64,000 nt of DNA from Arthrobacter sp. MSA 4-2 (GTDB lineage Bacteria; Actinomycetota; Actinomycetes; Actinomycetales; Micrococcaceae): assembly GCF_016405885.1 (NCBI RefSeq), contig NZ_JAEKGC010000013.1, positions 1 to 64,000 on the forward strand, given 5' to 3'. The notes beneath the pieces were generated by a model. The model was not told the DNA's origin, did not search any database, and worked only from the letters and a program-made list of their open reading frames with translations. Position numbers and translations under genes: made by a program. Of the stretch, positions 8,648-20,692 are shown piece by piece. The first letter of the stretch is position 1; the number at the start of each line of letters is the position of its first letter.

Positions 8648-8969
8648 GGCCACCCCCGGCCCTGCTCGGGGCCCTGCACGAACCTCCCGGCCTCCGCCGG
8701 GTTTGAATCCTCATTATTCTTTCGGCCCGCGCGTCGGTGGGCCCGCATCGGCAGCAGCATCTTCCCCTACCGGCCCGCATCGGGCAGCAGGCATCGCCCC
8801 GTTCAGCGATTACGTGAGCTCGGCCATTACGGGAGAGCTGCTCCGCACAAGGTCCGGCGCATCGCCCCACGGCTTCGTCATCCGCATCCGTTAACCCATA
8901 GCCCGGCGCATACGTTGCGGCGGGTAGGACGTGCCCGCCCCACCGGCACCGAGGCCCGGTCGGGGCTGG
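8648..8969. other. Convergent intergenic region with weak hairpin and short direct repeat
   Basis: A 322-bp gap between two convergent genes. A small hairpin CCCGGC-CTCC-GCCGGG at 8686-8701, followed by TTT, may terminate the MerR gene. A direct repeat beginning GGCCCGCATCGG lies at 8740-8761 and 8772-8795. I see no convincing coding frame. Confidence 0.5.
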
Positions 8970-9803
8970 TCAGCGGCGGGCGACGCGGCTGCGCAGGCGG
9001 CCGGCGCCCACCAGGGAGCGCAGTAGCTCATCGAAGTATTCTGAGGCCTGTCGGGCCGATTCGCCGGGCCAGTGGTGGACCGCGTGCGCGGCGCCCTGGA
9101 TCTGCTGCCAGTTGGCCTGTTCGGTAATCGTGGGGCTGAGCAGCAGTTCATTGAACATCTGTTTCATCTCCGCCAGGCGGAAGGTGTGCTCGTTCGAGGA
9201 GGAACGCACCCGGTTCGCCACGATCCCGGCGGTTTGCAGGCCCGGTGCGTATTCGGCCTTGAACAGTTCGATCGCGCGCATCGTGCGTTCGGTGCCAGCC
9301 ACCGAGAACAGTCCCGGCTCGGCCACCAGCAGCACCCTGTTGCTCGCCGTCCAGGCCATCCGGGTGAGTCCGTTGAGCGAGGGCGGGCAGTCGATGAGGA
9401 CCAGGCCGTAGCCGGTCACGCGGGAGAGCAGCGTAGAGAGGCGGCGCAGGTCGCGGCGTCCAAGGTCCGGGCGGTCGTAGATGCCCGAGAAGGCCGAACC
9501 CATGGCGACGTCGAGGACCGGCTTCGCGCCGGAGCCGGCAAGGTTCCGCTCGATCGCCGTCTCGACCCAGCCGCTGGGCACGGTGTTGGCCGCGAGGTCG
9601 GCGCGGCGGGCGGTCTTCAGGAGCCGCCCAATGTCCAGCTGGCCACCGGCGCGGACGCCGAGGCCCGTTGTTGCATCGGCATGCGGGTCAAGGTCGACAA
9701 CGAGGGTCGGGATGCCAGCTGCGAGTGCCGCGGATGCCAGCCCCAGGGTCACGGAGGTTTTCCCCACGCCGCCTTTGAGGCTGCTGATACTCACTACTTG
9801 CAC
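8970..9803 (-). CDS. ParA-family ATPase, orphan
   Basis: P-loop ATPase of the ParA/Soj group. The deviant Walker A motif SLKGGVGKTSVT is near the N terminus, with LVVDLDPHADATTGLG as the A' segment and LVLIDCPPSLNGLTR as Walker B. I place the start at the GTG at 9803, which puts the P-loop about 10 residues from the N terminus and has a GGTAGAGG ribosome site. An ATG at 9857 would add 18 residues. No ParB gene or parS-like site is nearby. Related actinobacteria carry such a ParA beside scpA (Rv1708), whereas here it diverges from pyc. The cargo is unknown. Confidence 0.85.
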   Translation of the reverse strand: MQVVSISSLKGGVGKTSVTLGLASAALAAGIPTLVVDLDPHADATTGLGVRAGGQLDIGRLLKTARRADLAANTVPSGWVETAIERNLAGSGAKPVLDVAMGSAFSGIYDRPDLGRRDLRRLSTLLSRVTGYGLVLIDCPPSLNGLTRMAWTASNRVLLVAEPGLFSVAGTERTMRAIELFKAEYAPGLQTAGIVANRVRSSSNEHTFRLAEMKQMFNELLLSPTITEQANWQQIQGAAHAVHHWPGESARQASEYFDELLRSLVGAGRLRSRVARR

Positions 9804-10069
9804 TGGTTGGACCTCTACCTTAAATCGCGGGAATTCCGGCTGCGGGCACGGCGGCACTGATGCGCTTCCCTATTGTATGGTCCCGCGGGAGGTAATTCCG
9901 TCCGGCATGCCGCACGGCGTCGCGCGGCCAGTATTCGGACGCAATTTGAGCGGGCGTGGTCAACCGACTGTAGGCTCTTGCTGAAACCACGCAATCCTTC
10001 GCCGCACGGCGTACCACCGAATTATCGGCACATTCCCCAGCATATTCACCGTAAATAAGCAGGAGCGGC

Positions 10070-13477
<3,408 letters not shown>

Positions 13478-13485
13478 GCCTTCAA

Positions 13486-13522
13486 CCTCCGGGCCGGGAT
13501 GGACTCCGTCCCGGTCCGGAGG
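13486..13522 (+). terminator. Hairpin after pyc
   Basis: A 14-bp stem (CCTCCGGGCCGGGA with TCCCGGTCCGGAGG, one G-U pair) and a 9-base loop start 9 bases after the pyc stop. There is no T run, so this is a structure-based call. Confidence 0.5.
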
Positions 13523-13597
13523 CGCTGCGCTAGAGTTCATCGTTGATGCCCCGCGCCGCCCGGCGCGCCCGGCCCGTACCCAACCCCGTGAGGAACC

Positions 13598-15175
13598 ATG
13601 GTCTCGAAATCCCCCTCAAGTCCCACACAACCCGACCCGGCACAACCGGACGCCGCCGCCGAGCCGGGGCAGGGCGCAGGGGAGGCGACGGGATCCGGGA
13701 CGGCTGCCCGGGGGACCACCGGTCCGGCCGAGGCCGGCAGGACCTCGGATATAACGAAACCCTCGGATGCGGCGAAGGCCCCGGACGCGGTGACGGCTCC
13801 CGGTACGGGGTCCTCGGCAGGCGGGGACGCCACCTCCGGCGCGGGACCCGCCGCCGGCGCCGTGCCTTCCACCGACGTGCCCTCTGCTGACGGGGCCCCT
13901 TCTGATGGGACCCCTGCCTCGAGCCAGAACCCCGCCGCCGTCGGAGTGCCCTCCCCGGCCGCGCCGCCGGCGGTGCCGGAGGCATCGGCCGCAGCCCTGT
14001 GGAACGGCGGGGTGCAGGTCGGCCCGGTCCCCGTCATCCAGGCACCGCTGCCGCCCACGCTCATCCCCGAAATCGGTGCCACCTCCGCACCAAACCTCCT
14101 CTCCATCCCGGTGCCCGTGGAGCCCACCGGGTGGCGCCCGAGCGGATCCGCCGCGCCTTCCGCGGAGGAGCCGCCCGGCAGTACCGCGCCCGGGACCGGA
14201 GATTCCGCAGCCGAGGAGCCGCCGAGCGCCCGCCGCGTGCGCGAAACCGGGCCGGAACCGGCGTCCGCCCTGACCGCCGACCGCCTGCTGACCGGGACCG
14301 AGCGGCCGCCCTCCGGCGGCTGGCGGCGCTGGCTCTACTCGGCGACGCTGGGCTACGTGAACCTCGGCGACTCCGACGCGGTGCGGATCCGCAGGGCAAC
14401 CGAACATCGAATCGCCGTCCGTCTCGGCGGGCACACCCGCTATGTGCCGGTCCTCTCCCGCAAGGGCGGCGTCGGCAAGACCACCGTCACCACGCTCCTC
14501 GGCATGGCGCTCGCCGACATGCGCGAGGACCGCATCATCGCGATGGACGCCAACCCCGACCGGGGAACGCTGTCCGACCGTTCCCCGGGACGCGCCGACT
14601 TCACCGCCCGCCAGCTGGTGCAGAACCGGTTCATGGTCGACTCCTTCGCTCAGCTGGCCCACTACGTCACCCGCGACGGCTCCCGGCTGCACGTCCTGGC
14701 CTCGGACACCGACCCCGCCGTGGCGCAGGCCTTCGACGACGCCGACTACCGCGCGGTCACCGACATCCTCGGCCGGTACTACTCCATCGTGCTCACCGAT
14801 TCCGGCACGGGCATGGTGCACTCGGTGATGAAGGGAACCCTTGAGAAGGCGGACACCGTGGTGCTCGTCTCCGGCGGAAGCGTCGACGAGGCGAGGCTGG
14901 CCTCGGAAACCCTGTCCTGGCTCGAGGCCCACGGCCGGCACGACCTAGTGGCCAAGGCGATCGTCGTCGTCAACCTGTCCTCAGGCAATGGAACCCAGGT
15001 CAGGGTCGGGGAGATCGAGGAGCACTTCCTCTCCCGGGTCGGCACGGTGGTGCGCATCCCGTACGACCGGCACCTGGCCGAAGGCTCACGCATCGACCTG
15101 GCGAAGCTGCAGCCGGCCACGCGCAACGCGGTGATCGAACTGGCCGCGCTCGTCGTCGACGAACTGCACGACTGA
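13598..15175 (+). CDS. MinD/ParA-like ATPase with long disordered N-terminal region
   Basis: A 525-aa protein in two parts. Residues 1 to ~265 are Ala/Pro/Gly/Thr-rich with no recognisable fold. The C-terminal ~260 residues are a SIMIBI-class ATPase: Walker A LSRKGGVGKTTVTTLLG, A' segment IIAMDANPDRGTL and the SIVLTDSGTGMVHSVMKG switch. Such long-tailed MinD-like proteins are common in actinobacteria, and some are linked to ESX/type VII secretion, but no ESX gene is visible here. GTGAGGAACC precedes the ATG. A TAGAGT hexamer (13531-13536) could be its -10. The partner is unknown. Confidence 0.82.
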   Translation: MVSKSPSSPTQPDPAQPDAAAEPGQGAGEATGSGTAARGTTGPAEAGRTSDITKPSDAAKAPDAVTAPGTGSSAGGDATSGAGPAAGAVPSTDVPSADGAPSDGTPASSQNPAAVGVPSPAAPPAVPEASAAALWNGGVQVGPVPVIQAPLPPTLIPEIGATSAPNLLSIPVPVEPTGWRPSGSAAPSAEEPPGSTAPGTGDSAAEEPPSARRVRETGPEPASALTADRLLTGTERPPSGGWRRWLYSATLGYVNLGDSDAVRIRRATEHRIAVRLGGHTRYVPVLSRKGGVGKTTVTTLLGMALADMREDRIIAMDANPDRGTLSDRSPGRADFTARQLVQNRFMVDSFAQLAHYVTRDGSRLHVLASDTDPAVAQAFDDADYRAVTDILGRYYSIVLTDSGTGMVHSVMKGTLEKADTVVLVSGGSVDEARLASETLSWLEAHGRHDLVAKAIVVVNLSSGNGTQVRVGEIEEHFLSRVGTVVRIPYDRHLAEGSRIDLAKLQPATRNAVIELAALVVDELHD

Positions 15176-15233
15176 CCCCTGCCGCCGCCGCGCCGGCTAA
15201 CGAGGACAGCACCGATAACGACGCACGCAGCCG

Positions 15234-15277
15234 AAAACGACGAACGCACCCGATAATTCGGGTGCGTTCGTCGTTTT
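15234..15277. terminator. Bidirectional terminator between convergent genes
   Basis: A perfect 20-bp stem with loop TAAT. The left arm starts AAAACGACGAACG (15234-15253) and the right arm ends TTCGTCGTTTT (15258-15277). A-rich and T-rich flanks make it work in both directions, for the MinD-like gene (+) and the acyl-CoA ligase (-). TCGTTTT recurs just downstream at 15290. Confidence 0.9.
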
Positions 15278-15313
15278 GAGGTGCGCCGGTCGTTTTCGAC
15301 GGCGCCCGGCTCC

Positions 15314-17122
15314 CTATACGCGGGGGGTGGCGTAGATTCCCTCGACGATGTCGGAGTAGTCGGTGAGGACCTGGGCGCGCTTGATCTTCAGGGAGGGGGT
15401 GAGGTGGCCGCTGGTCTCCGTGAAGTCCGAGGGGACGATGCGGAACACCTTGATCGCTTCGGCCTGGGAGACCGTCTTGTTCGCCTCGTCGACAATGGTC
15501 TGGATCTCGGCCAGCACGGCCGGGTGGCTGACGGCCTCCTCCATGGTGGTGCCGGCCGGCAGCTGATGGCGCTCGAGCCAGCCCGGCAGGGCCTCCTCGT
15601 CGAGGGTGATCAGGGCCGAGATGAAGGGGCGCTGGTCACCGACCACCACGCACTGCGACACGATGGCGTTCGCGCGGATGGTGTCCTCAAGCATCGCCGG
15701 CACCACGTTCTTGCCGCCGGCCGTGACGATGATTTCCTTCTTGCGGCCCGTGATGCTGAGGTACCCGTCGGCGTCGAGCTCGCCGATGTCACCGGTGCGG
15801 AACCAGCCGTCGATGAAGTTTTCCGCCGTGAGGTCCGGCCGGTTGAAGTAGCCCCGGAGCACCGCGACGCCCTTCGCGAGGATCTCGCCGTCGTCGGCGA
15901 TCTTGACGGCGTTGCCCGGCAGCGGGGCGCCGACCGTGCCGATCTTGACCTTGCGCGGGGTGTTCACCGTGAGCGGCGCCGTGGTCTCGGTGAGCCCGTA
16001 GCCCTCGAGGACCAGCAGGCCGATGCCGTGGAAGAAGTGGCCCAGCCGGTCGCCCAGAGGCGCCCCGCCCGAGACCGCGTACTCGACCTTCCCGCCCATG
16101 GCGGCGCGGATCTTGCGGTAGAGCAGCCGGTCGAACAGGGCGTGCTTGGCGCGCAGGGCCAACGGGACCTTCCCGGCCTGGTCGGCCTTCGACCAGGCGA
16201 TGGCGACGTCGGCGCCGGCGTGGAAGATCTTGCCCTTGCCGCCGTCCTCGGCCTTGAGCATCGAGTTGTTGTACACCTTCTCGAAGACCCGGGGCACGGC
16301 CAGGATGAAGCTCGGCTGGTAGCTCTGAAGGTCCGGCAGCAGGTTCTTGACGTCCGCCGTGTGGGCGACCGTCGCTCCGGCGGCGACGCACAGCACCGAG
16401 ATAAACCGGGCGAAGACATGCGCCAGCGGCAGGAACATGATGGTCCGCGCACCCTCGTGGGCGACCTCGGACAGCGCCGCAGCGGCGTTTTCGGAGAGCT
16501 CGACGAAGTTTGCGTGGGTGAGCTCGCACCCCTTGGGGCGCCCCGTGGTGCCGGAGGTGTAGATGATTGTGGCGATGTCGTCGAGGTTCGCCAGCGACCG
16601 GCGGTCCGCGAGGGTCGAGTCCTCGACGAGGGTCCCCGCGGTCCGGAGGGTTTCGAGTCCGTTGCCGTCGAACTGCCACACGTGGGTCAGGGCGGACGTG
16701 CTCTCGGCGGCGGCGGCTTCACGGACGACGTTCTCGTGCCGGGCCGACTCGACGAAGGCCGCCACGGCGCCGGAGTCGGTAAGGATCCATGCGACCTGCG
16801 CCGGTGAGGAGGTTTCATAGACGGGAACCGGGACGGCGCCGGCAAACCAGATGGCGAAGTCGGCAAGGGCCCACTCGTAGCGGGTGCGGGCCATGATCGC
16901 GACCCGGTCGCCCGGGTTGACGTTCGAGGCGATCAGGCCCTTGGCGACGGCCTCGACCTGCTCGCGGAACTCGGTGGCGCGAATGTCCCGCCACTGACCT
17001 GCTTCGTCCTGGACGGAGAACAGGGCCGGGTTTGACGCCTTTTCCGCCTGCCGCACCACGAGGTCGGTAGTGTTGCTGTTGCGGGGGACGTCCACTAGGA
17101 CGGGAACGCTGATTTCGCGCAC
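15314..17122 (-). CDS. Long-chain fatty-acid-CoA ligase (AMP-forming), FadD15-like
   Basis: Activates fatty acids to acyl-CoA through an acyl-adenylate. The AMP-binding signature YTSGTTGRPKGCEL and the downstream GYGLTETTAP and WFRTGDIGELDADGYLSI motifs are present, with the C-terminal catalytic lysine region GRKKEIIVTAGGKNVVP. The start is set at the GTG at 17122 because AAAGGAGCTATT precedes it. An upstream ATG frame at 17164 would run through this ribosome site. The protein is 602 aa, typical of the bacterial long-chain group. It diverges from the ROK glucokinase, and the gap holds a perfect dyad that may be an operator. Confidence 0.92.
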   Translation of the reverse strand: MREISVPVLVDVPRNSNTTDLVVRQAEKASNPALFSVQDEAGQWRDIRATEFREQVEAVAKGLIASNVNPGDRVAIMARTRYEWALADFAIWFAGAVPVPVYETSSPAQVAWILTDSGAVAAFVESARHENVVREAAAAESTSALTHVWQFDGNGLETLRTAGTLVEDSTLADRRSLANLDDIATIIYTSGTTGRPKGCELTHANFVELSENAAAALSEVAHEGARTIMFLPLAHVFARFISVLCVAAGATVAHTADVKNLLPDLQSYQPSFILAVPRVFEKVYNNSMLKAEDGGKGKIFHAGADVAIAWSKADQAGKVPLALRAKHALFDRLLYRKIRAAMGGKVEYAVSGGAPLGDRLGHFFHGIGLLVLEGYGLTETTAPLTVNTPRKVKIGTVGAPLPGNAVKIADDGEILAKGVAVLRGYFNRPDLTAENFIDGWFRTGDIGELDADGYLSITGRKKEIIVTAGGKNVVPAMLEDTIRANAIVSQCVVVGDQRPFISALITLDEEALPGWLERHQLPAGTTMEEAVSHPAVLAEIQTIVDEANKTVSQAEAIKVFRIVPSDFTETSGHLTPSLKIKRAQVLTDYSDIVEGIYATPRV

Positions 17123-17166
17123 AATAGCTCCTTTGATATCGCCGACGACTACAGGCATTTTCATAG

Positions 17167-17172
17167 ACTATA
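17167..17172 (-). promoter_or_regulatory. Candidate -10 for the acyl-CoA ligase gene
   Basis: TATAGT on the minus strand, 45 bases before the GTG at 17122. The 17188-17205 dyad covers the place where its -35 would be. Confidence 0.5.
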
Positions 17173-17187
17173 GGGTGCCGCAGCCCT

Positions 17188-17205
17188 CATTACTGTCCAG
17201 TAATG
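17188..17205. promoter_or_regulatory. 18-bp operator-like dyad in the fadD/glk divergent promoter
   Basis: CATTACTG-TC-CAGTAATG has perfect 8-bp arms. On the + strand its right arm contains TAATGT (17201-17206), a possible -10 for the glucokinase gene. The form is typical of TetR- or GntR-type operators; the cognate regulator is not in the window. Confidence 0.6.
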
Positions 17206-17272
17206 TACGAATTGATAACGGTGGAGGAAAATGCGCACCGGCTCCCGCCGCAGGATCCTGAAGGAGGACGAG

Positions 17273-18367
17273 ATGGCAGCTGGAGCGGAGCCGGCTTCGT
17301 CGTCCCCGCGGCGCCGCGGCGCACCGCCCTGGGCGGCAGGGCAGCCCCGGGCGGCCCGCCGGGCCGGGCTGCCCGGCCGTGCCGGACGCCCGGGGCTGCC
17401 CCCGGCCCGGCGAGGACTGGCCATCGGCATTGACGTCGGCGGGACCAAGGTCGCCGCCGGCGTCGTCGACGGCGCCGGCCGCCTCCTCGCGCAGGCCCGC
17501 CGGTCCACCCCGGGCAGCGATGCCCGCGGAGTCGAGGCCGTCATCGTCGACCTCGTGGCTGAACTGGGCCGGGGACACCGGATCCGCTCCATCGGCATCG
17601 GCGCCGCCGGCTGGATGGACCTCTCGAACGGGACCGTGCTTTTCAGTCCCCACCTGGCGTGGCGGAACGAGCCGCTGCGCAGCAACCTCGAGAAGCTGCT
17701 GCGGCGGCGCGTGACCGTCGTCAACGACGCCGACGCCGCCGCCTGGGCGGAGTGGCGGTTCGGCGCCGGCCGCGGCGAGCCCCGGCTGGTGTGCGTGACC
17801 CTGGGGACCGGCATCGGCGGGGCCATGATCCTTGACGGGCGGGTTGAGCGCGGCCGGTACGGGGTGGCCGGGGAGTTCGGGCACCAGGTCATTGTGCCGG
17901 GCGGCCACCGCTGCGAATGCGGCAACCGGGGGTGCTGGGAGCAGTACGCGTCGGGCAACGCGCTGGGCCGGGAGGCACGGGAACTGGCGGCGGCGAACTC
18001 GCCCGTGGCGCAGTCGCTCCTGGCGGCAGTCGACGGGGATGTCCAGGCGATCACCGGGGCGCTGGTGACACGGCTTGCCCTCGACGGGGATCCTGCCTGC
18101 CAGGAGCTGGTCGAGGAGGTGGGGCAGTGGCTCGGGCTGGGACTTGCCAACCTCGCGGCGGCCCTGGACCCGGGCACTTTCGTCATCGGAGGCGGACTCA
18201 GCGACGCCGGCGGGCTCCTCCTCGAACCGGCCCGCCGGGCCTTCGCCCGCAACCTCACCGGGCGGGGCTTCCGGCCCGCCGCCGCCATCGAGGCCGCCGC
18301 CCTGGGACCGTCGGCCGGGCTGATCGGGGCCGCGGACCTCTCCCGCTCGCTGCCCCGCGGCCGCTAG
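17273..18367 (+). CDS. glk: ROK-family glucokinase
   Basis: ATP-dependent sugar kinase of the ROK family, most likely glucokinase. IGIDVGGTKVAAGVVDG is the phosphate-binding loop. VTLGTGIGGAMI follows, then the zinc motif HRCECGNRGCWEQYASG (CxCGxxGCxE). AAGGAGGACGAG supports the ATG at 17273; a frame from 17231 is possible. The first ~45 residues are Ala/Arg/Pro-rich and outside the fold. The substrate is inferred from the family, since some ROK kinases use other sugars. A polyphosphate glucokinase gene lies at 58 kb, giving two routes to glucose 6-phosphate. Confidence 0.86.
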   Translation: MAAGAEPASSSPRRRGAPPWAAGQPRAARRAGLPGRAGRPGLPPARRGLAIGIDVGGTKVAAGVVDGAGRLLAQARRSTPGSDARGVEAVIVDLVAELGRGHRIRSIGIGAAGWMDLSNGTVLFSPHLAWRNEPLRSNLEKLLRRRVTVVNDADAAAWAEWRFGAGRGEPRLVCVTLGTGIGGAMILDGRVERGRYGVAGEFGHQVIVPGGHRCECGNRGCWEQYASGNALGREARELAAANSPVAQSLLAAVDGDVQAITGALVTRLALDGDPACQELVEEVGQWLGLGLANLAAALDPGTFVIGGGLSDAGGLLLEPARRAFARNLTGRGFRPAAAIEAAALGPSAGLIGAADLSRSLPRGR

Positions 18368-18394
18368 GAAGCCTCCCGCGGCGGGGGAGCAGGA

Positions 18395-18850
18395 TCAGAC
18401 TTCCGCGCCGTCGTCGTCGTAGTCGCGCTGACGAGGCAGGCGCAGCACCAGGAACACCACGCCGGCCAGGAACCCGGCGAGCACGCCCAGAGTCACCGCC
18501 GTCGGCGCGTCCCGCCAGAACATGGCGAAGAGCAGCAGCAGGACGGGCCCGCCGGCCGCGCCGAGCCAGGCCAGCACCACCAGGGGGTCTCCCGTGCCGA
18601 GCGGAGGAGGTTCCGGGGGCTCGTATCCCGCCCCGCCGTCGCCCTCGTCGTCCTCGGGTTCCTCGTAGTCCCTCGGGCCGGCCGGACGCAGCGGCTGGTT
18701 CCTGAAAATCGCCTCGACGCGGTCCCGGTCGCTGGGCTCCGGGTCGTCGGATTCCTCGGTCTCCGGGTTACCGGGGGTGCTTTCCAACCGTGCCACGAGG
18801 TCCCGCCAGACGGCGTCGTCAGTGGACTCATTCGGCTCTCGGGGGGTCAT
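18395..18850 (-). CDS. Hypothetical membrane protein, two TM helices
   Basis: A 151-aa protein without a recognised family. The N-terminal ~85 residues are acidic and Pro-rich, with a DRDRVEAIFRNQPLRPAGPR segment. Two hydrophobic helices follow (PLVVLAWLGAAGGPVLLLLF and VTLGVLAGFLAGVVFLVLR), with a short charged tail. Both ends are probably cytoplasmic. The ATG overlaps the stop of the upstream hydrolase by 4 bases (ATGA), so the two are co-translated. Similar small proteins occur in Micrococcaceae, but I cannot assign a function. Confidence 0.75.
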   Translation of the reverse strand: MTPREPNESTDDAVWRDLVARLESTPGNPETEESDDPEPSDRDRVEAIFRNQPLRPAGPRDYEEPEDDEGDGGAGYEPPEPPPLGTGDPLVVLAWLGAAGGPVLLLLFAMFWRDAPTAVTLGVLAGFLAGVVFLVLRLPRQRDYDDDGAEV

Positions 18851-19611
18851 ACGCTGGTACCTGCGCTCACGTGCCTGATGAAGTCCGCAGACCGGTCAAA
18901 GATGAAGGGTGCATCATTGTCCATCGTGGCCACATGGTAGCTGTTCGTCAACCGGATAATCTCAAGGTCGGCACTGCCCAGGTGCCGCCGCAGCACCTCG
19001 ATGCTGGTTTCGGGAACCACCGGGTCGACGTCTGACCGGAACACGAGGGTCGGTGCCGTGACCTTCGGCAGCAGGGCCGTCGTATCGCGGAACAGCCCGG
19101 CCAGCTGGTGCACGGCGGCGACCGGGGTCCGCAGGTAGGCGCCCTCGTCCTGGCCCTCGAGCCGGATGCTGTTGCCGATCGCAGGAACCGAGCGCATCAC
19201 GTACTTGAGGAGCCCCGCGTACCGGGCGCGCGGATCCGCGAAGGTCAGCCCGGGATTGACGACGACCACCCCCGCGACGTCGTGCTGGGCGGCCAGGCGC
19301 AGGGCCAGCGCACCTCCCATGGAGAGCCCTGCGGCGACAATCCTGTCGGTGCTTCGGGCCAGGTCCTCGTAGGCCTCTTCGTACTCGCCGTACCAGGCCC
19401 GCCAGGGCGTGCGTGCCAGTTCCTCCCAGGAGGTGCCGTGCCCGGGCAGCAGCGGCAGCCGGACCGAGAAGCCCTGCCCCGCAAGGTGTTCCGCCCACGC
19501 GCGGACGCTCACCGGCGATCCGGTGAAGCCATGGCTGAGCAGCACTCCGGTCCGGGCCGTCTCTCCGGTGCCGTCCTGGGAGTAGGCGACCGCGCCGGGA
19601 ATCGATGTCAT
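18847..19611 (-). CDS. Alpha/beta hydrolase, carboxylesterase/monoacylglycerol-lipase type
   Basis: A 254-aa serine hydrolase resembling Est30-type carboxylesterases. The oxyanion segment LLSHGFTGSP comes first. The nucleophile elbow GLSMGG places Ser97, with Asp196 (RSDVDPVVP) and His226 (NSYHVATMDND) completing a triad. A lid-like region lies between about residues 125 and 170. The physiological ester is unknown. The neighbouring lysophospholipid acyltransferase, divergent from it, hints at lipid turnover, but that is inference. Confidence 0.86.
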   Translation of the reverse strand: MTSIPGAVAYSQDGTGETARTGVLLSHGFTGSPVSVRAWAEHLAGQGFSVRLPLLPGHGTSWEELARTPWRAWYGEYEEAYEDLARSTDRIVAAGLSMGGALALRLAAQHDVAGVVVVNPGLTFADPRARYAGLLKYVMRSVPAIGNSIRLEGQDEGAYLRTPVAAVHQLAGLFRDTTALLPKVTAPTLVFRSDVDPVVPETSIEVLRRHLGSADLEIIRLTNSYHVATMDNDAPFIFDRSADFIRHVSAGTSV

Positions 19612-19735
19612 GGGTCAATGGTCGCACCCGTTCACCGCGCCGTACCAGCCGACGGGATCCTTAGAGTAATGTCACAAAAGGAAAAGCGTGCCGTCCGGCG
19701 GGAGCCGGACGGTCCCTGCAGGGAAGGCTGGCAGC

Positions 19736-20575
19736 GTGTTCTATTGGGTCATGAAGAGGATCATCGTCGGTCCGATTCTGAGAGTGCTCTTCCGGCCCTG
19801 GGTCAAGGGCCTTGACAACATTCCCGCGGAGGGGCCGGCCGTCCTCGTCAGCAACCACCTTTCCTTTTCGGATTCGATCTTCCTCCCGGTGGCGGCGCCC
19901 CGGCCCGTGGTGTTCCTGGCGAAATCGGAATACTTCAACGGCAAGGGCCTCAAGGGCAGGCTGACCGCCATGTTCTTTCGGCTCTCGAACCAGCTGCCGA
20001 TGGACCGCTCCGGCGGCGCCGCGTCCTCTTCCTCGCTGACGGCCGGCATGGACATCCTCAACGGCGGAGGCCTCCTGGGCATCTACCCCGAGGGCACCCG
20101 CAGCCCCGACGGACGCCTCTACCGCGGCAAGACCGGCGTCGCCAAGCTGGTCCTGGCCACCGGGGTTCCCGTCATTCCCGTTGCCATGATCGGCACCGAC
20201 AAGGTTCAGCCCATCGGGCGGCGGATCCCGAACATCCGCAGGGTCGGCATCATCGTGGGGGAGCCCCTCGACTTCAGCCGGTACCAGGGCATGGCCGATG
20301 ACCGGTTCATCCAGCGCTCGGTCACCGACGAGATCATGTACGAACTGATGCGCCTATCGGGTCAGGAGTACGTCGACGCCTACGCCAGCAGCGTCAAGGA
20401 AAAGCTGGCAGCGGAGAAGGCCGCCGGCAGGAAGCACCACCGCCCAGGTGCCGACACCCGCCGGGCCGCGGTGCGGATGCCGCCGCCGGAGGCTCAGCAG
20501 GCACCGGCACCCGGGACCGTGACCGAAGTGGGCAAGGCCCAGCCGCCCAAGGGGCGGAAGAAGGACTCCGCCTGA
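19736..20575 (+). CDS. 1-acyl-sn-glycerol-3-phosphate acyltransferase (PlsC-type)
   Basis: Transfers an acyl chain to lysophosphatidate in phospholipid synthesis. The NHLSFSD motif (HX4D) carries the catalytic His/Asp, and YPEGTRSPDG is the second acceptor motif. The GTG at 19736 gives FYWVMKRIIVGPILR at the N terminus, as in relatives, with GGAAGG eight bases upstream. An in-frame GTG at 19688 with AAAAGGAAAAGC upstream, just downstream of TAGAGT (19662-19667), is a real alternative that adds 16 residues. The C-terminal ~55 residues are a basic, disordered tail. Confidence 0.88.
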   Translation: MFYWVMKRIIVGPILRVLFRPWVKGLDNIPAEGPAVLVSNHLSFSDSIFLPVAAPRPVVFLAKSEYFNGKGLKGRLTAMFFRLSNQLPMDRSGGAASSSSLTAGMDILNGGGLLGIYPEGTRSPDGRLYRGKTGVAKLVLATGVPVIPVAMIGTDKVQPIGRRIPNIRRVGIIVGEPLDFSRYQGMADDRFIQRSVTDEIMYELMRLSGQEYVDAYASSVKEKLAAEKAAGRKHHRPGADTRRAAVRMPPPEAQQAPAPGTVTEVGKAQPPKGRKKDSA

Positions 20576-20680
20576 GGCGCTTTTCCCGCCCGTTGGCGGG
20601 GCAGTGGGCCGAAAGTGGCCTATGTGACACAGCCGGGCGGCTACGTGACGGGCGGCGACAAACCGCGGCGTCGAAGCCAT

Positions 20681-20686
20681 TAGGCT
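20681..20686 (+). promoter_or_regulatory. -10 element placing aroG in leaderless position
   Basis: TAGGCT ends six bases before the GTG start at 20693, so transcription would begin at or next to the start codon. No Shine-Dalgarno is needed. Confidence 0.65.
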
Positions 20687-20692
20687 TGAGGG

